A stretch of DNA of 64,000 bases from Spodoptera frugiperda (lineage: Eukaryota > Arthropoda > Insecta > Lepidoptera > Noctuidae), in NCBI RefSeq assembly GCF_023101765.2, contig NC_064218.1, forward strand, positions 7,130,001 through 7,194,000. The letters are read 5' to 3'. The notes beneath the pieces were generated by a model. That model did no database searches, was not told the DNA's origin, and worked only from the letters and a program-made list of their open reading frames with translations. This document shows positions 25,501-36,529 of the stretch, piece after piece (positions within the stretch are counted from its first letter, which is position 1; every line of letters begins with the position of its first letter). Made by a program: the position numbers and the translations under genes.

Positions 25501-28500
25501 TACTATTGTTCTTCTTATGTTATGAAATCATAATAACTTTTCGAATGGAATAAATAAAATCCTAGAATAATAATAATAAATAAAATTGGAGTGTGTTTGT
25601 ACTATTAAAATAATCGCTTTTTACATACATCTTTATATATATAATTCTTCTGTACGTGTGTATGTCACTGAACTCCTCTTAAACGACTAGACGGATTTTG
25701 ATGAAACTTTTTGTGTGTGTTCAAGAGGATCTGAGAATGGTTTAGATTCACAATTTTGTCCGCTGGACAATGTTTTTTTAATTTATTAGTTGTTGTTGAT
25801 TTTGGAATGTTTTACATCGGATCCGACGGACGGCGCTACCATCGCAGTGTCAAATATTAATGACGTTAGATATTGTCATAACATTTGAATAATAATTTTC
25901 ATCAAGAAGGTCCAGGATGAAAAAGTTTTAAATTTTCAAATTAACGTGTAGACAGGACAACGTCTGTCGGGTCCGCTAGTAAAATATATAATTATGATAC
26001 ATACACCCAAATCATATTCTTTTCAATTTTTGTCTGTATGTTTGTTCCGGCTTAGCTCAGAAATGGCTGGGCTGATTTTGACGGGACTCAAATTCGCCGA
26101 TAGCTGATGTACCAAGAAGTAACATAAGCTTTACATATTTTAGAATAAATATTTTATATAAGAAAAATATAAATAAAATATCTACAGAATATGGGTTATT
26201 CTGTACGAAGTCATTATTCTTTTTGGTCGAAGACGTGGGCAAAAGCTAATTAAAGAATAAACCTTTACATACATAAGCAGATACTTACTTTACGGACAGT
26301 TCTTTGGCACCAAAATATACTTACGCCCTTTCTTATCGTTGAAATAAATATTTTTTACTGAAAGTGTAATGCTCTATTCAATCGACTCGCTTCAGTTGCA
26401 AGTTTGTTTAAAATTCGAAAGAATTCTTCCTTATCGTTAAACATATCAGTTAACCGTAAACAAATTCTAACTATACATATAATTTTGTTCGAGCCAAAGT
26501 GAACCTATTTACGTATCTTTAGTCAGCAGTCACTGGCTACTGAGTTACGACTGACGTAATTAAATAAACACACCATTTATCTTTGAATTATTTATACTTG
26601 TATAATTACAAAGGAGCTCTTAAAATAAAATGAATACCTGCATGCGTACTAGTAGGTACAAGTCTTACATTATAGTTCAACTCTGCTTTGGGCATTTCTT
26701 CTCAGAGTAGTCAGTAGTCTTAGTATGAGTTTTACTTTACGTTTAAAGGGTCGAATGAACCAACCAATCACAGAATACGCTCTTGTTTTGATTACTTTAA
26801 ACGTAAAGCAATCTCAAACATACTAAGGGTACAGATAGGTAATACTGGCCTCATCTAGTTATTTTAGAGATTGACGTGTAAAAGTGTTATCTTGTAACCT
26901 ATTTGCAAAAATAAATATAATTTATCATTATACATTATACATATAATATAAATAAAAAGCTGAAGAGTCTGTTTGTTTGAGCGCGCTAATCTCTGAAACT
27001 ACTGGTTTGATATAAATAAAAAACTTTTGCGCGTTCGAAGAAACAATACTCTTTAGCTTATACATTAGTTACTAAGTCCGGTGCGGTTTCATTCCCTCTG
27101 CTCAGTTCTTATAGACTTTTATTATATTGTGTTGTATAGTCAATTTATTGAGAAAGGCTATAAAATATCACGCTATGATCAATAGGAGCCGAGCCCCGGC
27201 TGAAACGGTAGGAGGAGCTAGTCTTTGATATAAATAGACGACCTTCTCGCTAAGGATTGAGGACGAATTCAATTGTTCCACTGACTCACAAAGAACAGAT
27301 GGCAGATTATTTATTATTTTATTAGCCGTGATCGTCTGCACGCTAACAATCTCGGTATTTCCATTTATGTATGCATTTAAAACGTTATTTTATCCTGTAG
27401 CTTTTAAATGCCCAGGGCTTCGGCTTGGCAAGTAGGAGTAGGCGTGGTTTTGGTTTTTAGTCAGTAAGAGTCTGACACTCCGTCTCGCTCCTGTCTAAGG
27501 CGAGATATGTCATTGAATGGTTTTCCCCCCCTTAAAAAAGCCTTTAAATGCAGTTAAAGAGTAAGTGCTGATCCCAAAGTAATTGAATAATGGAGAGATT
27601 TAAAACGTCAATTGCAACATAAGTATACTTATGTATAAGCCCTCTCAATCATTTGCATAAAATTAAAAGGTATTTTTAATGAAATAACTGCTACATTACG
27701 TTATCAACAGCTGTGTATTTTAGCTGCATAAGATGACGAAATATCTAAGTATAGAACAAAGCATAAAATTAAATGATAAAGCAATATGCATGCGCAGCCG
27801 CATACTTGCTGGTTTTCTTGTTTTTATTTCACTTTTTAAAAGTAAATAACTTCTTTAGAGTCCTTTATAAAATGAATAGCCGGTAAGTATTAATTAGGGG
27901 CCCAATAGGGCTGATGCCTGATCCGGAGCTGCGGACTACCTAGCGGGTTTACCGAAGCTCTGATATCATTATTATTATTTAACGGGTTGAAAAGCAAGAG
28001 TCTAACTCTCCATCAATAGCATAAAATAACTTACTTAATTCATGAATATACATAGATACTAAACTAAGAGAATAAAAAGAAATAAATATGTACTTGCTGC
28101 TACGGTACACCTCGAACATGAACTTGCGTCTTTTAAATATCACTATAAAGTATCTAATTCGAGTCAGTTAAAAAATATATCTAGCTCTTATCGAATTCTT
28201 AAAAAACCATTCCCATAATACCTTCTCGGTCTGTCTTTTATACGTTCCGAAACAGATCCTTGACTCAGTATTCATGGGACAGGCGGGGACGCGAAGCAGT
28301 ACGTTTTAAATAAAATAAAATAATAAAGCAATTTGTAAGTGACACTGCATCCTTGTATTGTCCTTGTTACCCACATCCGATTCCCATTTAGTTTAAATGC
28401 AGGCTACGTGCTTTGGCTTAACATACATTATCATGACTTTTTAGTTCGGGTAGTGATCGGAATTATGCATTGCAGGCATTAGTAGATCACTACTATACAA

Positions 28501-31500
28501 ATCAAATCAGCTTTATTGTGGACCATAAGTATGCATTATAAATACAGATCTTAAATAATTAAAATGAGTTCAGCTATGTCGCGCCGTTGAGGCATACAAT
28601 AATAAAATATATATCAGAATTTAAAAACACAATTATACATCATTAATATTCCAAATTATAAATACATACAAATTAAATTATACAAGAACTAAAGTTTTAC
28701 CTGCTTCTATTCACCACGTCTGATTTAATTTCTGTGTTAGCTTAACTGACGTATTTCAGATGGTAAATAGTCAAATTATTCAGTTTGAGTGGTTCTCAAC
28801 CTTTTTATCATTCACTCATAAAAAAATCTTCCAGACAACCTTTGGATGGTACATTTAAAAATAAAACAGATAAGGGGTAGATATTATGTGCACAAAAATA
28901 AATAAAAAGAAGTTTATAATTATAATACACTAGCAATGATCTTACCCACTTACTGGTAACTTATACCTTATTTCTCTTTATTAGCAACTAGCTGCTTCCG
29001 CGCGGTTTTACCCGCTCTGCTCGGTTCCTATTGATTGTAGCGTGATGTTTTATAGCCTATAACCTTCCTCGATAAATGCGCTATCCAACACAAAAAGAAT
29101 TATTCAAATCGGACCAGTAGTTCCGGAGATTAGCGCGTTCAAACAAACAAACAAACTCTTCAGCTTTATAATATTATATATAGCTACTTCCGCGCGGTTT
29201 CACCCGCTCTGCTCGGCTCCTATTGGTCATAGCGCGATGTTTTATAGCCTATCTCCTTCCTCGATAAATGGACTATCCAACACAAAAAGAATTATTCAAA
29301 TCGGACCAGTAGTTCCGGAGATTAGCGCGTTCAAACAAACAAACAAACTCTTCAGCTTTATAATATTAGTATAGATTAGTATAGATTATCTTACCCACTT
29401 ACTGGTAACTTATACCTTATTTCTCTTTAATCTTTAAAACTATTATTGTAAAAATCCACAGCTTCAAGCGTACTTCATAGTGGCAGACGATATAATGGAC
29501 GGCTCGACGACTCGGCGCGGCATGCCGTGCTGGTACCGGATGCCGCACGTGGGGCTCGGCGCCATCAACGACTCCATACTCATATACTGCTCCATCATGG
29601 AAACGTTGGACACCTACCTCGGGAAGACACCCCACTTCGTCAATGTTGTTAAGCTTTTTAATGAGGTAAGGGTTTCATACAATATGCAAATATGCTTATT
29701 TATTGTTATTCGTCTCCTATATGTATAATAGGCATAATCGATGAGACGCCAAACGCCTAAGCTTCAATTTAGCTAATGTAGTGTTATGAATATAAAGCCT
29801 ATAACGAATTATCTCATTAAATTTATTAAAACGTTCGTGAGATATACTAAATTAATTATTACTCCGTGTGTCACGGAATGCTGCTCATGAAGATCAGCCT
29901 GTAGCATGGCTTGAAATCAGTCTAGTTCCTCGTCAAACAGTAACATGAGTAAACCGATAACATAATAATTAAATTATCTCATTGGTATCTGTATTATACT
30001 GGCATAGTAGAGTAGAAAGAGAAGTATGACCAATTATTATTAGAGGCAAAAATCTGATATGAGAATAAGGAATTGTTATGTCATTATGTCAAATGAATTC
30101 ATGAAAGAGCTAAAACAACATACATCCACGTCCATAAAACTATAATAGGTAGGTATGAATGAATTAACATTGTTTACCTATTGTCTTATCGTCAAAGACT
30201 CGTTATTATATGTCTCTACTTAGCATTCCCATCTTATCGCTGTTCATCAACAATGATTAATTAATGTAACGCTTACAATACGAAATTGCATGAAATTAGG
30301 TGTGACGTCACCATCGGCGTCACTCCTTGTCTACAATTGAATACACATTCTGCTCGTCGAACAAAAAGAACGAAGAGTCTTTATTATACTCGTATTATTC
30401 ACTAGTTTCTGCGCGCAATCCCGTATTTGCCCGTTCTCATAGGATTTTCGGGTAATCCTTTAATAAAAAGTCTAAAGTATCCTATGTCCGTCTCCTAGTT
30501 AGAACCAAGAGCTTAAAAGCTACCTCCTTATTCATTTTTAGTCAAATCAATTTATCCATTCTTGAGTTATAAATAACACGACTTTTTGTTTCGGTCCAAC
30601 TAATCCCTCCATTCGGTAACCGGTAAAGGCTGGTAACTGCTCTTGTGATGAGGGTGTCCATGGACGGCACCGATTGTTGACCATAAGATGATCAGTCTGC
30701 TCATTTACCGATCTATTTTATTTTATTAATTTTAAAAAAACTTACAGCTAATACATCTTTTAGTTATTTAACAATAAGTAAAATAAAACCAATTACAAGT
30801 TTCCACTTATAAAAACCAATACACTTGTTTAAAATATTCTATCGTCTATTTCCAGGCGTTAACATACACCTCAATAGGCCAACACCTGGACTATACGACA
30901 GCGAACCACAAAAAAGACTACAGTCTTTTCACAGTAGACCGTTACGCGTCTATCGTGAAGTATAAGACCAGCTGCTACACGTTCCGGCTGCCCATACTGC
31001 TGGGCATGTCTCTAGTCGAAGATATGGACAAGGCGATATATCCCGATGTTAATGATATTTGTATGAAACTCGGTCATCTGTTTCAAATGCAGGTAAGAAC
31101 TGGTTGAGATGGTTTTATTAACGCCTCAAAGTATCAGTTACACACAGTACACAGCTTTTACTTAATATCCTAAGATATAGATTTTATCCTGTGTCGGGGG
31201 TGCCTTTACAAACATGCAATTTTAGATGCACATGACACCCAGATCCGAAATAATAATTTGTGGATCACACAAAGAGTTGATCCGTGCTGAGTCGAACCCG
31301 CTACACGTTGTACGGCAGCCTGTTGCCCAGGCACGCGCCAACCGTGCAGCCTAAAAATGTCGGATAAAATATACTATGCGTAAAATGTCGCATACTACTT
31401 AGGTAGTTACTACACAATTAGAATTACGATATATTGCAAATACAGTAATAAGAGAATGGTCGTAAAGTCTAATATTGCGTGCAGCATTCAGGTCTATGAT

Positions 31501-31974
31501 ACTTAGCAATTCACACACAATGCGACAGATGTCGCTCTAACCTATATACCCAATCTTATTAAACACTAACCAGTAATGTACCCTAAATATACAAATATCT
31601 CATTTCACAATGTGTAAAACTCCTTGTTTTGTTTCCAGGATGACTATATCGACTGTTATGGCGACGAGTCCGTAACAGGCAAGGCGGGGACAGATATCCA
31701 AGAAGGTAAGTGCTCATGGTTAGCCGTCACAGCATTGAAACACTGTAACGAAGCACAGAGGGCGCTGTTCGCACAGTACTACGGCAGAAAGGAACCAGAA
31801 CACGTCACCATCATCAAACAACTGTACAACGAGCTTCGACTCCCAGAAATATACCGTGAAGAAGAAACACTAGTACATGATAATATTATGAGCAAAGTAC
31901 GGTCGTTACCTTCAGAAACAGCCCCCGTATTCTTCTATAAACTCATAGATAGGATTTATAAAAGAAAACATTAA
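15308..31974 (+). CDS. IDS-3: canonical farnesyl diphosphate synthase
   Basis: Exons are 15308-15381, 19648-19813, 25308-25448, 29462-29665, 30856-31092 and 31639-31974, giving 385 aa. The first exon has the same length class and phase (2) as in IDS-2 and opens with a basic leader (MNNIKFLRLLSRTRSVW) compatible with a mitochondrial presequence. Motifs: SGGKHSRG, LQAYFIVADDIMDGSTTRRG, MPCWY, GQHLD, KYKTSCYTF, FQMQDDYIDCYGD, GTDIQEGKCSW and a basic C-terminus KRKH. All checked contacts for IPP, allylic diphosphate and magnesium are conserved. The aromatic pair YF at -5/-4 before the first motif predicts a C15 product. It is the best candidate for the working FPPS of the cluster, feeding juvenile hormone, ubiquinone, dolichol and prenylation. 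Introns 1-3 are inflated by repeats, giving a 16.7 kb gene. Confidence 0.94.
15752..15953 (+). repeat. RTE-type retroposon tail, family C, copy 1
   Basis: Begins with the TTTCCGCGCGGTTTCACCC signature, includes GACCAGCAGTTCCGGAGATT, and ends in an AT-rich stretch after CTCTTTAGCTTTATAATA. This block is widespread in Lepidoptera as the 3' end of RTE-like elements. Relatives occur here at 28988-29386, 46123-46316 and, inverted, at about 26935-27225. Confidence 0.6.
16372..16450 (+). repeat. tRNA-like segment
   Basis: Contains an A-box-like stretch GACGAGTGGCTTAACGAG and a B-box-like GTGGGTTTGAAACCAGC at tRNA spacing. The acceptor stem does not pair convincingly, so it is a tRNA-derived repeat or pseudogene rather than a working tRNA. 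Confidence 0.3.
16654..17034. mobile_element. hAT-type MITE with 8 bp target duplication
   Basis: A 381 bp element whose ends CAAGGCTCGGAACCGGTTT and AACCGGTATCCGAACCTTG are inverted repeats. It is flanked on both sides by GTTTTCAT (16646-16653 and 17035-17042). An 8 bp duplication with such ends is the hallmark of the hAT superfamily. The interior carries many ACCGGT motifs in both orientations and no protein, so it is non-autonomous. Confidence 0.8.
17156..17911 (+). pseudogene. non-LTR retrotransposon C-terminal fragment
   Basis: A 251-codon open frame. Residues about 130-155 form a zinc-knuckle-like pattern, C-x2-C-x8-H-x4-C-x9-RH (CRACHRPGESIRHI, then SGCPHLANGEYLHRHN), characteristic of the region after the reverse transcriptase domain in several LINE clades. 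The upstream part (LHGRYYRAL, SWLRFGNLFGETEGF) also matches that region. The RT domain itself is absent and the sequence after about residue 160 looks unrelated, so this is a 5'-truncated and decayed remnant. Clade assignment is uncertain. Confidence 0.6.
18838..18912 (-). repeat. tRNA-derived segment
   Basis: On the minus strand it reads GGTGTAATGGTTAACGCA (A-box and D-arm like tRNA-Gln) followed at normal spacing by AGGATCGAACCC (B box). A seven-base acceptor stem pairs at about six positions. The anticodon arm is diverged, so this is more likely a SINE head or tRNA pseudogene than a functional tRNA. Confidence 0.35.
19880..20110 (+). repeat. R1-type LINE 3' tail fragment
   Basis: Contains GGGCTGATGCCTAATCCGGA, GCAGGAGTAGGACC and TTTTTAGTCAGTAAGAGT, ending in a CTCAAAAAAA run. 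The same order is found at the 3' ends of the longer R1-like copies at 53354-54666 and 61212-61814. Intron 2 of IDS-3. Confidence 0.6.
20481..20868 (+). repeat. retroposon tail, family B, copy 1
   Basis: Starts GCGGACCCGACAGACGTTGT and ends with CACACTTACAGAAGAATTAT and TA-rich sequence. An inverted copy is at 25629-25979 and an internally deleted copy at 36074-36302. It resembles the AT-ended tails of lepidopteran RTE-like elements. Intron 2 of IDS-3. Confidence 0.6.
21088..23045 (+). mobile_element. RTE-like non-LTR-derived repeat, copy 2
   Basis: Same sub-block order as 1122-2541 with high similarity. It is longer because of a T-rich simple repeat of about 360 bp at 22255-22612 and a longer ACAG-type run at 22868-22926. 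It lies in intron 2 of IDS-3. No transposition protein was found. Confidence 0.6.
22255..22612. repeat. TTTTA-type simple repeat
   Basis: A long pyrimidine-rich run of TTTTA and TTTTTATTTTA units, present only in the second copy of the RTE-like repeat. The open frame of F, I, L and Y residues over it is an artefact of the repeat. Confidence 0.9.
23345..23640 (-). repeat. common lepidopteran dispersed repeat, inverted
   Basis: On the minus strand it contains CCTTTTAGGGCTTAGGAATT followed by TAAGGGTTGTCGGGG, a block also present on the plus strand at 50930-51115. It represents a dispersed SINE- or retroposon-like family. Intron 2 of IDS-3. Confidence 0.5.
23641..25307. other. intron 2 of IDS-3, distal part
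   Basis: AT-rich intronic DNA with no recognisable gene. It contains a 16 bp minisatellite at 24851-24919 (listed separately). Confidence 0.4.
24851..24919. repeat. 16 bp minisatellite
   Basis: About four tandem units of GTGTCTCAGACTCTTA with one or two changes in the outer units. Confidence 0.85.
25629..25979 (-). repeat. retroposon tail, family B, copy 2 (inverted)
   Basis: The reverse complement of 20481-20868, with the end GTCTGTCGGGTCCGCTAG at its right border. Intron 3 of IDS-3. Confidence 0.6.
26717..26832. repeat. palindromic MITE, GTACCCTTAGTA family, copy 3
   Basis: TTAGTATGAGTTTTACTTTA on the left is mirrored by CTCAAACATACTAAGGGTAC on the right. Intron 3 of IDS-3. Confidence 0.55.
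26935..27225 (-). repeat. RTE-type retroposon tail, family C, inverted and rearranged
   Basis: Minus-strand match to family C: AAGCTGAAGAGTCTGTTTGT on the left and TATGATCAATAGGAGCCGAG near the right. An additional internal block suggests two overlapping insertions. Intron 3 of IDS-3. Confidence 0.5.
27410..27545 (+). repeat. R1-type LINE 3' tail fragment
   Basis: Carries TTTTTAGTCAGTAAGAGTCT and GGTTTTCCCCCCCTTAAAAAA in the order of the R1-like 3' ends. A second scrap of the same family (GGGCTGATGCCTGATCCGGA) lies at 27893-27965. Intron 3 of IDS-3. Confidence 0.55.
28988..29386 (+). mobile_element. tandem pair of family C retroposon tails with a 42 bp target duplication
   Basis: Two near-identical units (28988-29180 and 29181-29386) both start at the TTCCGCGCGGTTT signature. 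They are flanked by a perfect 42 bp direct repeat at 28939-28980 and 29388-29429 (starts ATCTTACCCACTTACTGG). The right repeat ends 32 bp before exon 4 of IDS-3, so the insertion duplicated the presumptive branch-point zone. The long duplication is compatible with target-primed reverse transcription. Confidence 0.75.
29666..30855. other. intron 4 of IDS-3
   Basis: AT-rich intron. A degenerate repeat around 29790-29960 shares the CGTGAGATATACTAAATTAA start with the palindromic repeats at about 33825-33960 and 38225-38445. At 30590-30735 lies a scrap of the dispersed repeat also seen at 50930-51115. Confidence 0.4.
31187..31352 (-). repeat. tRNA-derived SINE copy
   Basis: On the minus strand it starts in a tRNA-like head (GGTTGGCGCGTGCCTGGGCA) and continues into a body ending near AGGCACCCCCGACACAGGAT. 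Other copies are at 34026-34183, 37187-37350, 38783-38942 and 56877-57075. Intron 5 of IDS-3. Confidence 0.6.
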
Positions 31975-32019
31975 TGAGGTTTATAGATGGCAGTATAATT
32001 GTTGGTCCTTGTTTCTGCC

Positions 32020-32025
32020 AATAAA
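32020..32025 (+). promoter_or_regulatory. polyadenylation signal of IDS-3
   Basis: AATAAA 46 bp after the IDS-3 stop codon. Confidence 0.6.
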
Positions 32026-32489
32026 AAAAAAGTTGTTTGACAGCTGTCATTTTGTTAAGATGTCACGTGGTAGAGGTATAGTGACGTCACGTCAAACCCT
32101 CAATGTTATTCAGATTGTGACTGAATTTAATATTTTATAATGTGTTTGTAGAACAAACTTGATCTTTTTACTACTAATATATTTATTTTCCTTTCTGGAG
32201 ATAGTAGCTATATTTCTTTTTATTTCCCAACATTACTATCTTTTTACCATGCGCAAGCTCAATTTATTTTTTAGTAGTGATAATAATTGTATATCATAAT
32301 ATTTCGGATCAAGTTTGCTTTACACTAAAACACAAATAAACTGTATTTTCCATAAGTTTATATGTATACCTAATAGTTTAGTATTTTTAATTAATAATTG
32401 TCCCGGGTTAATATCATGACAATAATGTAATAAAATTATTTTATTTGTTTTTAAATTAATTAATAATTTATTTTACAAGAGCCAGTTAT

Positions 32490-32669
32490 GGTAAGCGTCC
32501 ACAGGCCCGCATCGTACGCAACGGATTTTAGTTAGCCTTGTATAGAAAGTCATACAACTGCGTCCACTAATCCGCATCGTACGGACCGCATCATCGGCAA
32601 TGCCTACATGCGATGCGTGCTGATGACGTCATACGGAATGCGTACGATGCGAGCCTGTGGACGCTTACC
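32490..32669. repeat. palindromic MITE with GGTAAGCGTCCACAGG ends
   Basis: A 180 bp element. The left end GGTAAGCGTCCACAGGC is mirrored by GCCTGTGGACGCTTACC on the right, and internal GCATCGTACG motifs are also mirrored. It lies in the IDS-3/IDS-4 intergenic region. Confidence 0.7.
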
Positions 32670-33295
32670 TTTACAGTTCATTACTGGACTACGAGCCTCC
32701 TCTACATAAGAGGGTATATATGATTGTTTTATTTTTAATTTTAGAGGCGGCAAATTTAGTCTTAAGTCACAAAGTAATTTGAGTTGTGTACCTAATAATA
32801 ATAGAGTTTATTTCTTAGTTGGAAGTTATTTGTATAATATTCTGCATAAATATTAAAAAGTGAGTCGTAAATATCTTATAATTTCTTAATTCGTCGATAT
32901 ATTTTCATCAATAGCAGATGACAGTCCACTGTTGGACTACGGGAGTCCTCTACATAAGAGGGTTTCCCATAATTCTCATGCATAGCAGTCGCGTACAGGT
33001 TTATCAGAGAGCGCTGCTGCCCGGTCTCTGTCAAATGTATTCTACTTTGCTGTCCCCACGCCGCCACCAATTAATTATTTTACTATTTATTTATTACAGT
33101 TACATATAGGCGAGAGATTGACCAAATGTCGAACCATACTACGACATTACATGTAAAAAAACATAAACCAAAGAATTATACATTTTATTTAAAGAAAATA
33201 GAGAAAAAGCACAGACAAACTTTAAGTAATACATTCAATTATTAGCCTTTGCTGCTAAGTTTAATTAAATCTAGGAAGCATATTTAATCTCTTCT

Positions 33296-33449
33296 GTATC
33301 CTTAGTACGAATTTGCTTTACGTTTAAAGAAATCGAAACGATAACGTGTTCGGCGCTCTGATTGGCCGGCTCGTATGAATCATCTAATAAGAGCGTTGAA
33401 CGCGCTCTCATTTCAATCTTGTTAAACGTAAAACAAATTTGTACTAAGC
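33296..33449. repeat. palindromic MITE, GTACCCTTAGTA family, copy 4
   Basis: Begins GTATCCTTAGTACGAATTTG and ends with AAACAAATTTGTACTAAG, with GGCGCTCTGATTGG inside as in copy 1. Confidence 0.6.
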
Positions 33450-33499
33450 CCTCTCAATCGGCTTCGTCTATACTCTAGAACCGATTTTGTTAAAATGTC

Positions 33500-33619
33500 T
33501 GGGGCCTTAAAGAGCCTGTAAGAGGGACGGAGCTATACAACCTACATAGCTCCGTCCCTCTTGCACTGCTCAGTGATCGACCATTCTGACACAATTGTAA
33601 TAGCAGACTAAGGCCCCAG
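33500..33619. repeat. palindromic MITE with CTGGGGCCTTA ends
   Basis: A 120 bp element. CTGGGGCCTTA is mirrored by CTAAGGCCCCAG, and an inner perfect hairpin is formed by AGAGGGACGGAGCTAT and ATAGCTCCGTCCCTCT-like arms around 33530-33562. Confidence 0.65.
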
Positions 33620-33824
33620 ATGTGCGTCATCACCACAGATGAGACAAAGACTCCATTTATTTCAACAATAAGGAATAATAAAATAACAATGTTGCAATTT
33701 GTTAGGCTTATTATATTTAGCACACAGTTCATCTGCACTGACGCTGACACTGCTAATTAATTTATGTTTTACTACATACTTAATTACTGAAACAATAACG
33801 GAATAAGTTTTTGTAATATACCGT

Positions 33825-33960
33825 GAGACACACAAAATTAACTATAAATCACGGTTTACTCTGTCACCGCGTCTGCGCACGCTGCTCATGATGAAGAGTC
33901 CCTCCGTGACACGAAACTAGAGCTTTTGAGTAAACCGTGATTTTTAGTTAATTGAGTTAT
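33825..33960. repeat. palindromic repeat with CACGGTTTA arms
   Basis: Arms AAATCACGGTTTACTC and GAGTAAACCGTGATTTTT enclose a GC-richer core. A longer relative occupies about 38225-38445. Confidence 0.5.
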
Positions 33961-34025
33961 AAGTTACCGTTTTTTAATCGTAAATATTTTACAAGAATAA
34001 GAATTCATCGCGTTCTAGAATTTTC

Positions 34026-34183
34026 TCCTGTGTCGTGGATGTGATTCACAATACAAACACATAATTTTACACCGCACTCAGACCCGGAACAACATTTCTG
34101 GATGACACACATTTTCCCTGTGGGAGTTGAACCCGCGACACGTTGGGTCGCCCAGCCACTGCGCCTACGTAGTCTTGTAACAA
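34026..34183 (-). repeat. tRNA-derived SINE copy
   Basis: Minus-strand copy with the body end TCCACGACACAGGAG and the head reading GTAGGCGCAGTGGCTGGGC. Confidence 0.5.
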
Positions 34184-34509
34184 CAATTTGTCAACGCTGA
34201 CCTATGACTATATGCACATTATTTAAATTTAAACATAACGCATAAGTTTGTCTCATAACCTAATGATGTTTACATTGAATGACGCAAATGGAAATGAAAA
34301 ATTATATAAAAAATATTCCGTGGCTATAAAATTTCTTCCAAATCACAATGTGCCAATATTTCATAATTATAAACGAAACATTCTAGAATTCTTTACATTG
34401 AACATTAAAAATATTACCCCTAAGTACCGTATAGTTTAAAAATAATATTTACATAATTTCAAACATGGTAATTTTTGTTATAATGGAGCCTACCGTAATT
34501 TGCTCACCA

Positions 34510-34594
34510 GTACCCTTAGTATGAGTTTGCTTTAAGTTACGTTACGTTACGTAACTAACTAATCGGAACTAAAGAAAAGTAAACTCATAATAAG

Positions 34595-34599
<5 letters not shown>
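34510..34599. repeat. palindromic MITE, GTACCCTTAGTA family, copy 5 (short)
   Basis: GTACCCTTAGTATGAGTTTG on the left and AAACTCATAATAAGGGTA on the right. The middle is deleted. Confidence 0.55.
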
Positions 34600-34635
<36 letters not shown>

Positions 34636-34775
34636 CGGACCTGCGGACAACGTAACAGGTTACCGGGGTCCGGGTAAGCAGGAGTAGGAACGGGGTGGTT
34701 TTTAGTCAGTAAGAGTCTGACACTGAGGTGGGAGGCCGCCTCATTCAAGACGGGAGGACTCACAAAAAAAAATGG
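34597..34775 (+). repeat. TA microsatellite and R1-type LINE tail fragment
   Basis: A (TA)n run at about 34597-34633 is followed by an R1-like 3' tail scrap with GGTTTTTAGTCAGTAAGAGT and a terminal A-run at about 34764. Confidence 0.55.
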
Positions 34776-36073
34776 TACAGATGACCCTAGTGTGAACCTC
34801 TCGTTCTTTGTCCAATAGGGGATTAGCTAGTGTTACGTCATTGAAGGATCGTCTTTACTGTAAAACTGTGTAAATTATAATTGTGTGAAAATTGTAACCA
34901 ACAACCATTTGTATGAAAATTAAAATTCATGAACCATGGTGCTTTAGTGTTTAAGAAATATTTAAGAGCTGATTATTCCAACGCTAGATAAATTTAATCG
35001 GAAGAATAACGTTGAATATTTGGCATTTCTTCCATACAAAAATCTGTCAAATTTCAATTTTATTCTACAGGTATTAAGAACTATTTCTTTATTTAAAAAT
35101 CAGCCCTAAATAGGCTATCCTTCTTAGGAAAAGACAAGAGATACCTGGAAAGCAAACTGCCTTCCATATTAGTTCATAGTTAATGGATGCAATATTAATA
35201 AAAAGCAATAAATTAATATAAACATTTTAATATAAATCTCTTACAAGACAAATTATCTCATTCATTATGCAGTGACCGATATATTTGTGTATAAAAACCT
35301 CGAATTATAATCTGACGTAGAATAATTATGAATAATTTTGATCATACTTTAGTTGCAAGGCATATAAACAGGTTTAAGGGCTTTCTCTCATATCAAATAG
35401 TCTTTTTTCGAGTATTTAGTCAAAGTATTATTGGGTATTTCGACTATATCGACACTAAATTATGCTACAAAACAATATTTATTACTATGTAGAACTATCT
35501 TACCTATACATGTTAAAGATGTTATTTTAATGAGCTAATGAGAAAAGTGATTACATATTTTTATACTTAGAAGATTCAATAAAATTAATAATTTGTTTAA
35601 GTTTAATAGAATGTTATTTTGGTTTTAATGTTTTATTATATTTTAGTTATCATTATGTATGTCTTACTGTTTAATAAAGTAATAATTTTATGTTCGAGAA
35701 TTGTAATGCCCTTGGTATCTATATAGAGATGGCCGCTATTTGTGAAATGGAACAAAAACGTTTTTTTTTTTTGTTTAAGTAAATACCAAGTTGAGTAGGT
35801 AATAAAAACTACTTAAACTTAGTTCTATTCTCAACAAATTAACAACTTTAATATTTATTTAAAAATATATTTACACCCCTCTATGTAGATATCAAGGAAG
35901 AAAATAAGTACATATATTTATTGCATGCAGTCATTTATATTTGATTCTAAGTACATGGGAATTGTATAAATAAATAATTTTAATATCTAAATTGTATTTT
36001 AATTAATTTTCTACCACATAGACCTATTACCTAATTAATAACTGAGTAATGCTTATACATATATATAAGATTA
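34776..36073. other. intergenic IDS-3/IDS-4, no gene seen
   Basis: Very AT-rich sequence with no long open frame, known repeat signature or RNA gene that I recognise. Confidence 0.45.
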
Positions 36074-36302
36074 CTAGCGGACCCGACAGACGTTATCCTG
36101 TCATACATCTTTATATTCATCATCAATAAAATTAACAACTACTAATAAATTAAAAACATTGTCCAGCGGACAAAATTGTGAATCTAAACCATTCTCAGAT
36201 CCCCTTGAACACACACAAAAAATTTCATCAAAATCGGTCCAGTCGTTTTAGAGAAGTTCAGTGACATACACACTTACAGAAGAATTATATATATAAAGAT
36301 GT
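36074..36302 (+). repeat. retroposon tail, family B, copy 3 (internally deleted)
   Basis: Keeps both ends of the family (AGCGGACCCGACAGACGTTA and CACACTTACAGAAGAATTAT) but lacks about 160 bp from the middle. Confidence 0.6.
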
Positions 36303-36327
36303 ATAAGTAAATCATCTTACTTCACTT

Positions 36328-36456
36328 ACTGCCGTACTCAGATACATTTAATGATTACTTAAACTATTCTTTAGTATTTTATTCTATTCGATTTTGTTCT
36401 AATACACTGAACTGGACTGGGTCAAATAACCATTAAATGACTCTGAGTACGGCAAT
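36328..36456. repeat. MITE with ACTGCCGYACT termini, copy 3
   Basis: ACTGCCGTACTCAGATACAT on the left is mirrored by CTCTGAGTACGGCA on the right. The inner arms TTTAATGATTACTTAAAC and GGTCAAATAACCATTAAA are also partly mirrored. Confidence 0.6.
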
Positions 36457-36529
36457 GTTTCGAATCTCAATACTTTGATGTCGATATAACAATTCCTTTC
36501 AACTTAATGCCCTATCAACTTATTGTTTT

